DNA of 64,000 bases from Sphingobium sp. B2D3C (GTDB lineage Bacteria > Pseudomonadota > Alphaproteobacteria > Sphingomonadales > Sphingomonadaceae), in NCBI RefSeq assembly GCF_025961835.1, contig NZ_JAOQOK010000001.1, forward strand, positions 2,356,001 through 2,420,000, given 5' to 3'. The notes beneath the pieces were generated by a model, which had not been told where the DNA came from, searched no databases, and saw nothing but the letters and a program-made list of their open reading frames with translations. Made by a program: the position numbers and the translations under genes. Shown here piece after piece: positions 22,282-31,765 of the stretch (positions are counted from its first letter, which is position 1; each line of letters opens with the position of its first letter).

Positions 22282-23052
22282 ATGGTCAGCGACTGCAAGA
22301 CACGCATCGGCGCCGCATTCGGCGCGGCGGCGCCCCGCTATGAGGGCGATGCCGGCGTGCACCGCCATGTCGCCATGCGCCTGCTCGATTTTGCGACGGG
22401 CGGCACCGATACCGGTGCGCGCGATCCGGCAACCGTGCTGGAGATCGGCTGCGGCACCGGCCTGCTGACGCGGCTGATTGCGCAGCGCTGGCCGAATGCG
22501 GCGATCACCGCCACCGACATCGCGCCCGGCATGATCGCGACGATGCGTGAGGCCGGCAGCCCCGCGCGGCTACTAGTGATGGACGGAGAACGCCCGGATC
22601 TGGGCACCGAGCGCTTCGACCTCATTCTCTCCAGCCTCGCTTTCCAGTGGTTCGAGGATTTGCCGGCAGCCCTCGCCCGCCTGCACGGCCTTTTGGCGCC
22701 GGGCGGGAGCCTATGCTTCGCCACTATGGGCGCCGAGAGCTTCAGTGACTGGCGCGCGGCCCATGCGCGTGAAGGGCTAGTCTGCGGCTTACGCGACTAT
22801 CCGGACCGTGATGAGGTGGCCGCGATGGCGCAGGCTTTGGGCCAGTGCGATCTTGCCGAGGAGCTGGTCCCGCTGCCCGCGCCCGGCGGGCTGGCGCTGG
22901 CCCGGCATTTCCACGCCATCGGCGCGCGGGTGCCGCAGCCCGGCTATCGCCGCCTTGCGCCCACTTCGCTCCGCCGCGTGATGGCGCGGTTCGATGCGGA
23001 TGGCGGGGCTTCAAACTACCACATCATCTATGGCAGGCTGTGGCATGACTGA
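22282..23052 (+). CDS. BioC-like SAM-dependent methyltransferase
   Basis: 256 residues from ATG 22282; the frame is open upstream to 22219, but that part looks non-coding. The SAM motif I is VLEIGCGTGLLTRLI, and the post-motif segment ([31 protein letters not shown], read as two pieces) closely follows the BioC pattern. BioC methylates malonyl-ACP to start pimelate synthesis for biotin. No other bio gene is nearby, so a different carboxyl or small-molecule substrate is possible. Its stop overlaps the next gene by 8 bp. Confidence 0.78.
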   Translation: MVSDCKTRIGAAFGAAAPRYEGDAGVHRHVAMRLLDFATGGTDTGARDPATVLEIGCGTGLLTRLIAQRWPNAAITATDIAPGMIATMREAGSPARLLVMDGERPDLGTERFDLILSSLAFQWFEDLPAALARLHGLLAPGGSLCFATMGAESFSDWRAAHAREGLVCGLRDYPDRDEVAAMAQALGQCDLAEELVPLPAPGGLALARHFHAIGARVPQPGYRRLAPTSLRRVMARFDADGGASNYHIIYGRLWHD

Positions 23053-23578
23053 TCGACCGACCCTGCGCAGGGCAGTAGCCGAGGATGCCGAAGCCCTGGC
23101 GAGGCTGAAGCTTACCTGCTTTCGCGAGACCTTTCTGGAGGACTTCGCGGTCCCCTATCCGCCCGACGACCTCGCCCGGTTCGAAATCGAGGCCTATGGC
23201 GCGCAGGCCGTCGCCCGCGAACTGGCAGACCCGACCCACGCCAGCTGGGTGTGCTCTACGGTTGCCGGAGAGCTGGTCGCCTACGCCCATGCCGGGCCGA
23301 GTAAGCTGCCGCACCCGGAGGTCAGCGCGCACTCCGGCGAACTCTATCAACTCTACGTCCGTCGCGGCCATCAAGGGTACGGGTTGGGAGGCGCCTTGCT
23401 GAAAAGCGCGCTGGATTGGCTTGCAGAGCGCTATCCGGGGCCAAGCTGGCTCGGCGTCTGGTCCGGCAATGACCGGGCGCAGGCGGTCTACGCCGCCGCC
23501 GGCTTCCACAAGGTCGGCGATTATCTGTTCCATGTCGGTGACCACCGCGACGAGGAATATATTCTGCGCCGCGACTGA
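23045..23578 (+). CDS. GNAT family N-acetyltransferase
   Basis: 177 residues starting at ATG 23045, overlapping the BioC-like gene by 8 bp, which indicates coupled translation. Acetyl-CoA binding motif A is seen as YVRRGHQGYGLGGALLKSALDWL, followed by the WLGVWSGNDRAQAVYAAAGF motif typical of the RimI/PhiH-like branch. It would transfer an acetyl group from acetyl-CoA to an amine. The substrate is unknown. Coupling to a methyltransferase hints at a shared small-molecule or ribosomal-protein role, but that is only inference. Confidence 0.88.
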   Translation: MTDRPTLRRAVAEDAEALARLKLTCFRETFLEDFAVPYPPDDLARFEIEAYGAQAVARELADPTHASWVCSTVAGELVAYAHAGPSKLPHPEVSAHSGELYQLYVRRGHQGYGLGGALLKSALDWLAERYPGPSWLGVWSGNDRAQAVYAAAGFHKVGDYLFHVGDHRDEEYILRRD

Positions 23579-23710
23579 AAGCGATGCAGCGTTTCTGCCG
23601 CCCGACGAACCGCAGCCCCGTTTAGAGTTTCGCCATAGTTCGGCGCCTAGCCTGCGCCAGAACGACACGGTGCCAAAAAGCCGTGGCAAAGCTTGGAACG
23701 GACGGACAAG

Positions 23711-24811
23711 ATGCGGGCTGCAGAAATCCTCAACAGGTCGGACGTGCCGCGCGGACAGCGGATATGGATGGGGCTCGCCTCAAGCCTGCTGGCGCTCTCG
23801 CTGGCCGGCTGCGGTGGCAGTGACAGCGGCAGTGGCGGTGGCGGATCGACGCCAATCACGGTCGCGCCGACACCAACCCCCACGCCGGCGCCAACCCCGG
23901 CGCCCACACCCACGCCAAGTCCTACGCCGACGCCGACCCCCACCCCAACGCCGACAAGTTGGACGGCGGCGGCGGCCGCGCTCTACGATACGCAGCCGAA
24001 TGTCGCCTCGTGCAACACCGGCGTGCTCAAGACCAGCGTGCGGATGGACATGCTGGCCAAGGTGAATGCGGTGCGCGCGCTGCATGGGCTTCCCGCCGTC
24101 GTTTACGCTGCGTCTGCCAATCAGGGCGTCGACGATTCCTCGCTCATGATGGCCGCGAACAGGACGCTCGACCACAATCCTCCACCCACATGGACATGCT
24201 ACACGACCGCAGGTCGCGACGCCGCTGCCTCGGGCAATCTCATCGGCGGATGGGGGTCATTGCCATGGCGGACCGAAGACGATCTGCTGGCGGGATGGAT
24301 GACGGAGCGCAATAGCCTCTCGATCGGCCACCGTCGCTGGATCCTGAACCCGTTCCTCGGTCAGATTGCTTATGGGCGGTCCGTGTATCAGCTGCCTTCG
24401 GGCGAACGCGCAGATGGCGCGACGATGAAGGTCTTTGGTTTCAGCACCAGCGTCGCGGCACCAGCCCCGAGCAGCCTGCCCGATTTCATCGCCTATCCGC
24501 AGGGCAATTATCCGCAGCGTTACTTCGGCGCGAGCGACATTCTCTCGTTCACCGTGCTCGCCAACAAGACCGGGGCCTATGGCGCCAACGGAAACGTCGG
24601 CTTTAGTGGCGCCATCATCACGGTCAGCAGCGGTGGCACGAGCCTGCCTGTCACCAACGTGAAGTATGACAATGACGGATATGGGGTGCCGAACAACATC
24701 GAGTGGCGGGTGACGGGCCTGCAGGCCAACACGACCTACACCGTCAAGATTGTAGGCATCACCGGCGCCCCGCAGAGCGGCTACGAATACACTTTCCGCA
24801 TGGTGCCCTGA
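23711..24811 (+). CDS. CAP (SCP/PR-1)-domain lipoprotein with a Pro-Thr repeat linker
   Basis: 366 residues. A signal peptide ends in LAGC with the acylated Cys at residue 34, so an outer- or inner-membrane lipoprotein is expected. A Gly/Ser spacer and a strict Thr-Pro/Ala-Pro repeat (roughly residues 55-82) act as a stalk. The CAP domain begins near residue 110 ([15 protein letters not shown]) and includes [13 protein letters not shown] and GHRRWILNP; the latter is typical of bacterial CAP proteins. A C-terminal beta domain of about 110 residues follows. Function in bacteria is unclear (cell-surface binding or proteolysis have been proposed). The stop codon lies in a 21-bp tandem duplication. 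Confidence 0.85.
   Translation: MRAAEILNRSDVPRGQRIWMGLASSLLALSLAGCGGSDSGSGGGGSTPITVAPTPTPTPAPTPAPTPTPSPTPTPTPTPTPTSWTAAAAALYDTQPNVASCNTGVLKTSVRMDMLAKVNAVRALHGLPAVVYAASANQGVDDSSLMMAANRTLDHNPPPTWTCYTTAGRDAAASGNLIGGWGSLPWRTEDDLLAGWMTERNSLSIGHRRWILNPFLGQIAYGRSVYQLPSGERADGATMKVFGFSTSVAAPAPSSLPDFIAYPQGNYPQRYFGASDILSFTVLANKTGAYGANGNVGFSGAIITVSSGGTSLPVTNVKYDNDGYGVPNNIEWRVTGLQANTTYTVKIVGITGAPQSGYEYTFRMVP
23868..23956 (+). repeat. Low-complexity Pro-Thr codon repeat inside the CAP lipoprotein gene
   Basis: Repeated ACNCCN codon pairs encode alternating Thr-Pro and Ala-Pro. Third positions vary, so the repeat is kept at protein level rather than being a recent slippage product throughout. Its length may vary between strains. 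Confidence 0.85.
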
Positions 24812-24837
24812 CCCGGCCGCATGGTGCCCTGAGCCGG
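24796..24837 (+). repeat. 21-bp tandem duplication across a stop codon
   Basis: Two adjacent 21-bp units (24796-24816 and 24817-24837) differ at one base. The first contains the last codons and stop of the CAP-domain gene; the second repeats the same codons and stop in the convergent gap before purL. Confidence 0.9.
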
Positions 24838-24853
24838 CACCGACGGGCGCCGG

Positions 24854-27091
24854 TCAGGCGTCCATCAGGGCCGGGAAGAAGCCTTCATGCACGGTGCGCA
24901 GATCGGCCAGCGCGACCGAGTGATCGCTCTCCGGCAGCTCGAAGATGATGCGATTGGCAATGGTGCGACCCAGCCGCGCGACCGTGACGCCGCGCGCCTC
25001 GGCATGGCTGAGCATCTCGACCAGCGCCGCATCGCGCACCGTCACGACATACAGGCCCTGATCCTCGGCGAAATAGGTTTCCGCCGTCGTGCCGGCAAGC
25101 GGCTGATCGAGGATCGCGCCGATGCCGCCGGCAAGCGCCATCTCCGTCACCGCGACGGCGACGCCGCCATCCGACACGTCGTGACAGGCCGTGATGGCGC
25201 CGCAGCGAATGGCCTCGCGCACGAAATCGCCGGTCCGGCGCTCGGTGGCGAGATCGACCGGCGGCGGCGGTCCCGCATCACGGCCTTCCAGCCCATGGAC
25301 CTGCCGCAGCCAGAGTGACTGGCCGAGCGATCCCGTGCGCTCACCGATGAGGAAGATGATGTCGCCGACATCCTTGAACGCGATGGTGCACATCCGCTCG
25401 ACATCCGGCAGCAGGCCGACGCCGCCAATGGCCGGGGTGGGCAGGATCGCGCTGCCGCCGCCCGTCGCCTTCGACTCATTGTAGAGCGAGACGTTGCCCG
25501 ACACGATGGGATAATCGAGCGCCCGGCAGGCCTCGCTCATGCCCTCGAGACAGCCGACGATCTGGCCCATGATCTCCGGGCGCTGCGGATTGGCGAAGTT
25601 GAGGCAATTGGTGATGGCGAGCGGCTGGCCGCCGACCGCCGTGATGTTCCGCCACGTCTCGACCACCGCCTGGCGACCGCCCTGCACCGGATCGGCATAG
25701 CAATAGCGCGGCGTGCAGTCGGTGCTCATCGCCAGCGCCTTCCTGGTGCCATGCACGCGCACGACCGCCGCATCTCCACCCGGCGCCTGCGCGGTGTCGG
25801 CGCCGACCATGTGGTCATATTGCTCCCAGATCCAGCGGCGCGATGCGAGATCAGGCGAGCCCATCAGCGCGAGCAGATCGGCGGCCGGGTCCTTGCTATC
25901 GGGCGCGCTGGCGAGCGGTGCGAGCGGCGGAGTCGGCACAAGCGGGCGATCGTAGAGCGGGGCGTCGTCGGCCAGCGGGCCGAGCGGAATGTCGCACACC
26001 GTCTCGCCATGGTGGACCAGCACCATCCGGCCCGTATCGGTCACTTCACCGATCACCGCGAAATCCAGCTCCCATTTGTGGAAGATCGCCTCGGCAAAGG
26101 CCTCCTTGCCGGGTTTGAGCACCATGAGCATCCGCTCCTGGCTCTCCGAGAGCATCATCTCATAGGCGGTCATGCCGGTTTCGCGCTGCGGCACCTTGTC
26201 CATGTCCAGCCGGATGCCGACGCCACCCTTGGAGGCCATTTCCACCGATGAACTGGTCAGGCCTGCCGCGCCCATATCCTGAATCGCGACGATGGCGTCA
26301 GAGGCCATGAGTTCAAGGCACGCCTCGATCAGCAGCTTTTCGGTGAACGGATCGCCGACCTGAACGGTGGGGCGCTTCTCTTCGGAGTCCTCGCCGAAAT
26401 CGGCCGAGGCCATGGTGGCGCCATGGATGCCGTCGCGCCCGGTCTTGGAGCCGACATAGACGATCGGATTGCCCACGCCGGAGGCTGCGGAATAGAAGAT
26501 CTTGTCCGTCTCCGCGACGCCCACAGTCATCGCATTGACGAGGATGTTGCCGTCATAGGCAGCATGGAAATTGGTCTCGCCGCCGACCGTCGGCACGCCC
26601 ACGCAATTGCCATAGCCACCGATGCCCCGCACCACGCCGGAGATGAGGTGCTTCATGCGCGGATGATCGGGCCGGCCGAAGCGCAGCGCATTCATATTCG
26701 CGATGGGGCGCGCGCCCATGGTGAACACGTCGCGCAGGATGCCGCCGACGCCGGTCGCCGCGCCCTGATAGGGCTCGATGTAGCTCGGGTGGTTATGGCT
26801 CTCCATCTTGAAGATCGCCGCCTGCCCATCGCCAATGTCGATGACACCGGCATTCTCGCCGGGACCGCAGATCACCCAGGGCGCCTCGGTCGGCAACTTC
26901 TTCAGGTGGATGCGGCTGGACTTGTACGAGCAGTGCTCACTCCACATCACCGAGAAGATGCCGAGCTCCGTGATATTCGGCTCGCGGCCGATGGCGTTCA
27001 CAACGCGCTCATATTCCTCGGGGGTGAAACCGTGTTCGGCGACGATTTCGGGGGTGATGCCTGAGGCGCTTGGGGTGGTGCTGGTCGACAT
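24854..27091 (-). CDS. purL: Phosphoribosylformylglycinamidine synthase subunit PurL
   Basis: 745 residues, the length of the small-type PurL that works with PurS and PurQ. It converts FGAR, ATP and glutamine-derived ammonia to FGAM in purine synthesis. The N-terminal signature [10 protein letters not shown], the ATP/Mg region ([27 protein letters not shown] in pieces) and the second PurM-like half with the SDGG motif ([14 protein letters not shown]) are all seen. purS and purQ are not adjacent in the window; the upstream gene is a lipoprotein separated by a terminator, so purL is transcribed on its own. Confidence 0.97.
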   Translation of the reverse strand: MSTSTTPSASGITPEIVAEHGFTPEEYERVVNAIGREPNITELGIFSVMWSEHCSYKSSRIHLKKLPTEAPWVICGPGENAGVIDIGDGQAAIFKMESHNHPSYIEPYQGAATGVGGILRDVFTMGARPIANMNALRFGRPDHPRMKHLISGVVRGIGGYGNCVGVPTVGGETNFHAAYDGNILVNAMTVGVAETDKIFYSAASGVGNPIVYVGSKTGRDGIHGATMASADFGEDSEEKRPTVQVGDPFTEKLLIEACLELMASDAIVAIQDMGAAGLTSSSVEMASKGGVGIRLDMDKVPQRETGMTAYEMMLSESQERMLMVLKPGKEAFAEAIFHKWELDFAVIGEVTDTGRMVLVHHGETVCDIPLGPLADDAPLYDRPLVPTPPLAPLASAPDSKDPAADLLALMGSPDLASRRWIWEQYDHMVGADTAQAPGGDAAVVRVHGTRKALAMSTDCTPRYCYADPVQGGRQAVVETWRNITAVGGQPLAITNCLNFANPQRPEIMGQIVGCLEGMSEACRALDYPIVSGNVSLYNESKATGGGSAILPTPAIGGVGLLPDVERMCTIAFKDVGDIIFLIGERTGSLGQSLWLRQVHGLEGRDAGPPPPVDLATERRTGDFVREAIRCGAITACHDVSDGGVAVAVTEMALAGGIGAILDQPLAGTTAETYFAEDQGLYVVTVRDAALVEMLSHAEARGVTVARLGRTIANRIIFELPESDHSVALADLRTVHEGFFPALMDA

Positions 27092-27149
27092 GAGCGGCCT
27101 TTATCGCCGCCAGCGGGCGGGCACAACCGCCCGATCGGCCCTTGTAACG

Positions 27150-27176
27150 AAAAAGGCCGACCCTCTCGGGTCGGCC
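27150..27176 (-). terminator. Rho-independent terminator of the MliC-like lipoprotein gene
   Basis: A perfect 9-bp stem (GGCCGACCC/GGGTCGGCC) with a 4-base loop is followed on the minus strand by five T residues. It lies after the lipoprotein gene and before purL, so it insulates purL from upstream transcription. Confidence 0.85.
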
Positions 27177-27234
27177 ATATCTTTGAGCATCGGCCCGCCA
27201 GGGCGGACCGTGCGGTTGAACCATAAACGGCCGG

Positions 27235-27612
27235 TCAGCCCGCCTTGCAGGCCTGGCCGTTATACGTGACCGTCTCGCCGGCGCCTTCCAGCTTCGTCGC
27301 GCCATCGGCGGAAACGAAGGGCTGGCCGGCTTCCGGTGCCTTGAGACCGGTGATCGGGCCGCCACGTTCGGTGCGCAGGTTCGCCGTCACATCGTCCGTC
27401 ATGAAGTCGACGAAGATCAGGCTGTTGTCCTTGCAGCGATAGGTGGTGCTGGCACGGAGCATGGGGGGCAGGGCGACGTTACCGGCATTTGCCAGTTCCG
27501 CAGCCATTGGGTCATTCGTGCCAGTGTTGAAGGTTTCAGGCTCGGACTTGCACGCAGACAAGGCGAGCGCGGCCGCGCAAAGCGCGATTGAGGGGTATGT
27601 GAGGGTTTTCAT
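27235..27612 (-). CDS. Lipoprotein with a MliC-like (C-type lysozyme inhibitor) fold
   Basis: 125 residues from ATG 27612, chosen because the signal peptide then begins directly (MKTLTYPSIALCAAALALSAC) with lipobox LSAC, Cys21. The C-terminal about 70 residues resemble the MliC/PliC pattern: a YRCKD start, a GLKAPEAGQPFVSADGATKLEG core and a final Cys. Such proteins inhibit host-type lysozymes or related muramidases at the outer membrane. The match is by pattern only. Alternatively a sphingomonad-specific lipoprotein. Ends before a clear terminator. Confidence 0.7.
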   Translation of the reverse strand: MKTLTYPSIALCAAALALSACKSEPETFNTGTNDPMAAELANAGNVALPPMLRASTTYRCKDNSLIFVDFMTDDVTANLRTERGGPITGLKAPEAGQPFVSADGATKLEGAGETVTYNGQACKAG

Positions 27613-27730
27613 AGCCCCGCGGCTATTGCGATTCGCTCCCGCGAGGTCAACTTGATTTGCGTGACAATACGCCATTTTTCGGGGGAGCGTAGAGAGCACG
27701 CTTGACCCTGTGGGGGAGCCGGGTCAATGC

Positions 27731-27982
27731 ATGGGCATGGCAGACGAGACCGATAACGGCACCCTCAGCTTCGAGGACGCGCTCAAGCGCCTGGAGGCGA
27801 TTGTCCAGCAACTGGAGCGCGGCGACGTGCCGCTGGACCAGTCCATCACCCTCTATCGCGAGGGCGAGGATCTGCGGCTGCAATGCCAGAAGCGGCTCGA
27901 TGCCGCCGAGGCCAAGATCCAACAGATTAAGGCAAGCGCCGATGGGTCCGCCCCCCGGACGGCCCCTTATCCCAGTGAATGA
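27731..27982 (+). CDS. xseB: Exodeoxyribonuclease VII small subunit
   Basis: About 83 residues with the XseB core LSFEDALKRLEAIVQQLERGDVPLDQSI followed by an amphipathic helix (LYREGEDLRLQCQKRLDAAEAKI). It assembles with XseA to degrade single-stranded DNA. The start is one of closely spaced in-frame codons (GTG 27710, ATG 27731, ATG 27737); 27731 has the GGGGGAG stretch about 12 bases upstream. The stop overlaps the start region of ispA, so the two are coupled. xseA is not in the window. Confidence 0.92.
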   Translation: MGMADETDNGTLSFEDALKRLEAIVQQLERGDVPLDQSITLYREGEDLRLQCQKRLDAAEAKIQQIKASADGSAPRTAPYPSE

Positions 27983-28892
27983 TCCGCTGATGCGCCAGGA
28001 CGCCGGAACCCGGCTCGAAACCGCCCTGACGGAGATTGCCGAGGCGATCGACGTGCAGTTCGACCGGCTGCTGCCGGTGCCGGAGGACCAGCGCGCGCGG
28101 CTTTATGAAGCGATGCGCTATAGCGCCATTGGCGGCGGCAAGCGCCTGCGCCCGCTGCTGGTGAAGGCAAGCTGCGACCTCTTCAACATTGGCTGGGAAA
28201 GCGCGGTACGCGCCGGCCTCGCCGTCGAGTGCATCCACGTCTATTCCCTGATCCACGACGATCTGCCCGCGATGGACAATGACGATATGCGGCGCGGCAA
28301 GCCGACGGCCCATCGCGCCTTCGATGAGGCGACGGCGATCTTGGCCGGCGACTGCCTGCACGATCTCGCCTTCGCGGTGCTGGCGGACGAGCGCACGCAC
28401 GCTGATGCGACCGTGCGCTGCGAACTGATCGCCAGCCTGGCCCAGGCCAGCGGTCCCGCGGGCATGGCCGGCGGGCAGATGATGGACCTCGTCGCTGAAA
28501 CGACGCCGTTCGATCTGCCGGCGATCACGCGACTGCAATTGCTCAAGACCGGCGCGCTCATTGTTTTCTGCCTGGAAGCCGGCGCCATTTTCGCGCGGAT
28601 CCCCGAGGAGCGACGCACGAGCCTGCGCGGCTATGCGCATGATGTCGGCCTCGCCTTCCAGATCGCCGACGATCTGCTCGACATCGAAGGGGACGCTGCC
28701 GTGACCGGCAAGGCCGTGGGCAAGGACGCCGCTGCTGGCAAGGCCACCTTCGCCTCATTGATGGGCGTGGAGAAGGCCCGGCAGCAGGCATCCCTGCTGG
28801 TGGCGCAGGCCAAGGACCATCTGCGCGATTTTGGCGAGGAAGCCGATCTGCTGCGCGACATTGCCGATTTCGCGATCAGCCGCAGCTATTAA
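27975..28892 (+). CDS. ispA: Polyprenyl synthetase, farnesyl/geranylgeranyl diphosphate synthase
   Basis: 305 residues. It condenses IPP with allylic diphosphates to make farnesyl diphosphate for quinone side chains, undecaprenyl and carotenoids. Both Asp-rich motifs are present: DDLPAMDND (first, near residue 90) and DDLLD (second, near 235). GGGKRLRPLL is the substrate-binding motif. I chose GTG 27975 (giving MNDPL) because it overlaps the xseB stop; ATG 27990 is a possible alternative. Coupling xseB-ispA is common; the dxs gene that often follows is replaced here by coaD. Confidence 0.94.
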   Translation: MNDPLMRQDAGTRLETALTEIAEAIDVQFDRLLPVPEDQRARLYEAMRYSAIGGGKRLRPLLVKASCDLFNIGWESAVRAGLAVECIHVYSLIHDDLPAMDNDDMRRGKPTAHRAFDEATAILAGDCLHDLAFAVLADERTHADATVRCELIASLAQASGPAGMAGGQMMDLVAETTPFDLPAITRLQLLKTGALIVFCLEAGAIFARIPEERRTSLRGYAHDVGLAFQIADDLLDIEGDAAVTGKAVGKDAAAGKATFASLMGVEKARQQASLLVAQAKDHLRDFGEEADLLRDIADFAISRSY

Positions 28893-28902
28893 GGACGCGC
28901 AC

Positions 28903-29421
28903 ATGGCTCACCGCATCGGCCTTTATCCGGGAACCTTCGACCCTATCACGCTCGGCCATATGGACATCATCCGGCGCGGATCGAAGCTGGTCGACAGGCT
29001 GGTGATCGGCGTGACGACCAATCCCAGCAAGTCGCCTTTGTTCACGCTGGACGAGCGGCTGGCGATGATCCGGCGGGAATGTGCGGGAATCGATGCGGAG
29101 ATCGACGTGCGGCCCTTCGATTCGCTGCTGATCGATTATGCCCGCTCGGTCGGCGCCTCGCTGATCCTGCGCGGCCTGCGCGCCGTGGCGGACTTTGAAT
29201 ATGAGTATCAGATGGCCGGCATGAACCAGTATCTCGATGCCAGCATCGAGACGGTGTTCCTGATGGCCGATGTCGCGCTGCAGCCCATTGCCTCGCGCCT
29301 CGTGAAGGAAATTGCAGGGCTGGGCGGCGACATCGGCAAGTTCGTTTCGCCCGGTGTTCGCACCGATGTGATGGCCCGGCTCGGCATGAGCGTCGACGTC
29401 GGCAGAGCAGACGAGACTTGA
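28903..29421 (+). CDS. coaD: Pantetheine-phosphate adenylyltransferase
   Basis: 172 residues from ATG 28903, with an AAGGA ribosome binding site upstream. It transfers AMP from ATP to 4'-phosphopantetheine, the fourth step of CoA synthesis. The nucleotidyltransferase motif YPGTFDPITLGHMDII (T/HxGH type) is at the N terminus, and the conserved LRGLRAVADFEYE and SRLVKEIAGLGGD segments are present. It follows ispA by about 10 bp and probably shares its transcript. Confidence 0.96.
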   Translation: MAHRIGLYPGTFDPITLGHMDIIRRGSKLVDRLVIGVTTNPSKSPLFTLDERLAMIRRECAGIDAEIDVRPFDSLLIDYARSVGASLILRGLRAVADFEYEYQMAGMNQYLDASIETVFLMADVALQPIASRLVKEIAGLGGDIGKFVSPGVRTDVMARLGMSVDVGRADET

Positions 29422-29498
29422 CGGGTCATCATTGGTTCAGCCATGCGACGCTAGTTGGCGGCCGGGCCCGGTTCGGCCGTGGAATGAGGATGGACGAC

Positions 29499-30215
29499 AT
29501 GCGTGTTACCCGACTGTTTGGCTCCGGCATTGCGCTTGCCGCCGCCTGCGGCCTCATGCTGGCCAGCGCCAATTCCGCGCAGGCCCAGCCGGGCGGCGGT
29601 GCGCAGGATGCCCTGGCGAAGGCCGAAATGGCGGCCCGCGCGCAAAAGGATGCCGACGCCCTGCGCGAGGACGCGGAGAAGTCCACGGACAAGCCGCTCG
29701 TCGCAATGACGCCGGTCACGCCCGAAAACACCTGGGTGCTGACCCTCTCGGACGGCGCCACCGTGCGCATCCTGCTCCGCCCGGACGTGGCCCCCGGCCA
29801 TGTCGAGCGGATCAAGACGCTAACGCGGGAAGGCTTCTACAACGGCCTCAAGTTCCACCGCGTGATCGATGGCTTCATGGCGCAGGGTGGCGACCCGAAG
29901 GGTGATGGCACCGGCGGATCGCCCCTGCCGGACCTCAAGCAGGAGTTCAGCTGGCTGCCGCACATGCGCGGCACCGTCTCCATGGCGCGCGCGCAGAGCG
30001 ATGACAGCGCCAACAGCCAGTTCTTCATCATGCTGATGCCGCGCATGCAGCTCGACCACAAATATACGGTTGTGGGCCGGGTGATCGATGGCATGGCCGG
30101 TGTCGACCAGATCGCCAAGGGCGAGCCGCCGGCCCAGCCGACGACCATCGTGCGCGCCTATATCCAGAGCGATCAGCAGGCCGCAGCACCCGCCGGCAGC
30201 AACACGGCAGGCTGA
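29499..30215 (+). CDS. Periplasmic cyclophilin-type peptidyl-prolyl isomerase
   Basis: 238 residues from ATG 29499. A Sec signal peptide ends at AQA (about residue 30), followed by an Ala/Gln-rich helical spacer and the cyclophilin domain. Core motifs are FHRVIDGFMAQGGDPKGDGTGG and SQFFIMLMPRMQLDHKYTVVGRV. It should catalyse cis-trans isomerisation of proline peptide bonds in secreted proteins. Two other in-frame ATGs (29484, 29490) lie just upstream; the GAGG spacing supports 29499. It lies between coaD and queA, in the common PPIase-queA arrangement of alphaproteobacteria. Confidence 0.92.
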   Translation: MRVTRLFGSGIALAAACGLMLASANSAQAQPGGGAQDALAKAEMAARAQKDADALREDAEKSTDKPLVAMTPVTPENTWVLTLSDGATVRILLRPDVAPGHVERIKTLTREGFYNGLKFHRVIDGFMAQGGDPKGDGTGGSPLPDLKQEFSWLPHMRGTVSMARAQSDDSANSQFFIMLMPRMQLDHKYTVVGRVIDGMAGVDQIAKGEPPAQPTTIVRAYIQSDQQAAAPAGSNTAG

Positions 30216-30307
30216 GCGCGCCGACACGCGCGAGGGATTGCCGGCCAGCCACACCGCGCTGATCGGCACCTGTTCAATGCCCGGCGCAGACGCTAAGGGC
30301 GCCAGCC

Positions 30308-31339
30308 ATGCGCGTTGACCTTTTCGATTTCGACCTGCCGCCCGAGCGGATTGCCCTGCGACCGGCCTCGCCCCGCGATGCGGCCCGAATGCTGGTGCTC
30401 GAAGGCCAGGACGGGGGCCTGCGCGACATGGGCGTGCGCGATCTGCCGACCGTGCTGCGCGCTGGCGACTGCCTCGTCTTCAACGATACGCGCGTCATCC
30501 CCGCCCAGCTGGAGGGGCAACGCGGCGAGGCGAAGGTCGGGGTGACGCTGCACAAGCGCCTCGGCCCGCGCGACTGGCAGGTCTTCGTCCGCAACGCCAA
30601 GCGAGTGCGGCCCGGCGACATCATCGCCTTCGCGCAAGGCGTGCAGGCACAAGCCGGCGATCGCGATGCAGATGGCGGCATGACGCTCAGCTTCCTCGGC
30701 GACGAACCGGTGGAGCTGCTGCTCGAACGCGCCGGCCAGATGCCCCTGCCCCCCTATATCGCCAGCAAGCGGCCCACCGACCAGCAGGACCGCGAGGACT
30801 ATCAGACGATGTTCGCGCAGGAACCCGGTGCCGTCGCGGCGCCTACCGCAGCCCTGCACTTCACGCCCGGCCTCGTCGCAGCGCTCGCTGAGGCCGGTAT
30901 CGGCCAGGCGACGCTTACTTTGCATGTCGGCGCCGGCACCTTCCTGCCGGTCAAGGCCGACGATACCGACGCACACCGGATGCATGCCGAATGGGGGCGG
31001 ATCGACCAGGCCACGGCGGATCGGCTGAATGCAGTCCGTGCCAATGGCGGGCGCCTGATCGCGGTGGGCACGACCAGCCTGCGCCTCCTCGAAAGCGCAA
31101 CCGGGGAAGATGGCATCATCCGGCCGTTCGCGGACGAGACGCGCATTTTCATCACGCCGGGCTATCGCTTCCGCGCCATTGACGGGCTGATGACCAATTT
31201 CCACCTGCCGCGCTCGACCTTGTTCATGCTGGTCAGCGCGCTGATGGGGCGTGAGCGGATGCAGGCAGCCTATGCTCACGCGATCGCGCAGGGTTATCGC
31301 TTCTACAGCTATGGCGATGCGAGCCTGCTGCTCCCCTGA
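30308..31339 (+). CDS. queA: S-adenosylmethionine:tRNA ribosyltransferase-isomerase
   Basis: 343 residues, full length. QueA adds the epoxycyclopentanediol-forming ribosyl unit of SAM to preQ1 in tRNA wobble position 34, making epoxyqueuosine. The start [19 protein letters not shown] is diagnostic, as are [14 protein letters not shown] and the C-terminal [17 protein letters not shown]. The partner enzyme gene tgt is about 15 kb away in this window, so the pathway genes are near but not in one operon. Confidence 0.96.
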   Translation: MRVDLFDFDLPPERIALRPASPRDAARMLVLEGQDGGLRDMGVRDLPTVLRAGDCLVFNDTRVIPAQLEGQRGEAKVGVTLHKRLGPRDWQVFVRNAKRVRPGDIIAFAQGVQAQAGDRDADGGMTLSFLGDEPVELLLERAGQMPLPPYIASKRPTDQQDREDYQTMFAQEPGAVAAPTAALHFTPGLVAALAEAGIGQATLTLHVGAGTFLPVKADDTDAHRMHAEWGRIDQATADRLNAVRANGGRLIAVGTTSLRLLESATGEDGIIRPFADETRIFITPGYRFRAIDGLMTNFHLPRSTLFMLVSALMGRERMQAAYAHAIAQGYRFYSYGDASLLLP

Positions 31340-31357
31340 GGGCGGGCAGCGGGGCGC

Positions 31358-31765
31358 CTAGATCAGCCCGAGCCGGCCAAGATCGGCCGCCAGCTGATCG
31401 GGCAGCATGTCGCCGCCCTCGCCCTCCCCCATATCCGGCGGCGCGTCCTCGTGAGCCAGATAGCGCCAACCCTGATGGGCGCGCTTGGGCCGTGGCACCA
31501 CCGGGATGAGTCGCGGCGCAAGGCGGATCCACTGCCGCCCGTCCGGCCGCGCCTCGAACCCGAGCAGCGGGCTACGCCCGACGATCTGATGCGCCAGTAC
31601 CCAATAGAGCGACCCGCCGGCCATCTCCTCATGCCGCTTGGGCAAATAGCGCGTCGTCAACCGCGCCTCGCCACCCTCTCCGGCCTGCGCATGGCCCTCC
31701 AGCCAGTCCCGCAAGGTGGCGGCGCTCTCAGACTGGAAGGCGATCTTGGTCATATGAAGCGGCAT
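31358..31765 (-). CDS. DUF1489 family protein
   Basis: 135 residues, close to the usual length. The pattern TLRDWLEGHA, TTRYLPKRHEEMAGGSLYWVLAHQIVGRSPLLGFE and PKRAHQGWRYLAHEDAPPD is that of DUF1489, a soluble family found mainly in alphaproteobacteria with no assigned function. It is convergent with queA. An alternative start four codons in (ATG of MTKIAF) is possible. Confidence 0.85.
   Translation of the reverse strand: MPLHMTKIAFQSESAATLRDWLEGHAQAGEGGEARLTTRYLPKRHEEMAGGSLYWVLAHQIVGRSPLLGFEARPDGRQWIRLAPRLIPVVPRPKRAHQGWRYLAHEDAPPDMGEGEGGDMLPDQLAADLGRLGLI

Noticed and set aside
23868..23956. Repeat array resembling a CRISPR or tandem-repeat locus
   Set aside because: It is an in-frame Pro-Thr codon repeat inside a lipoprotein gene with no spacer structure.
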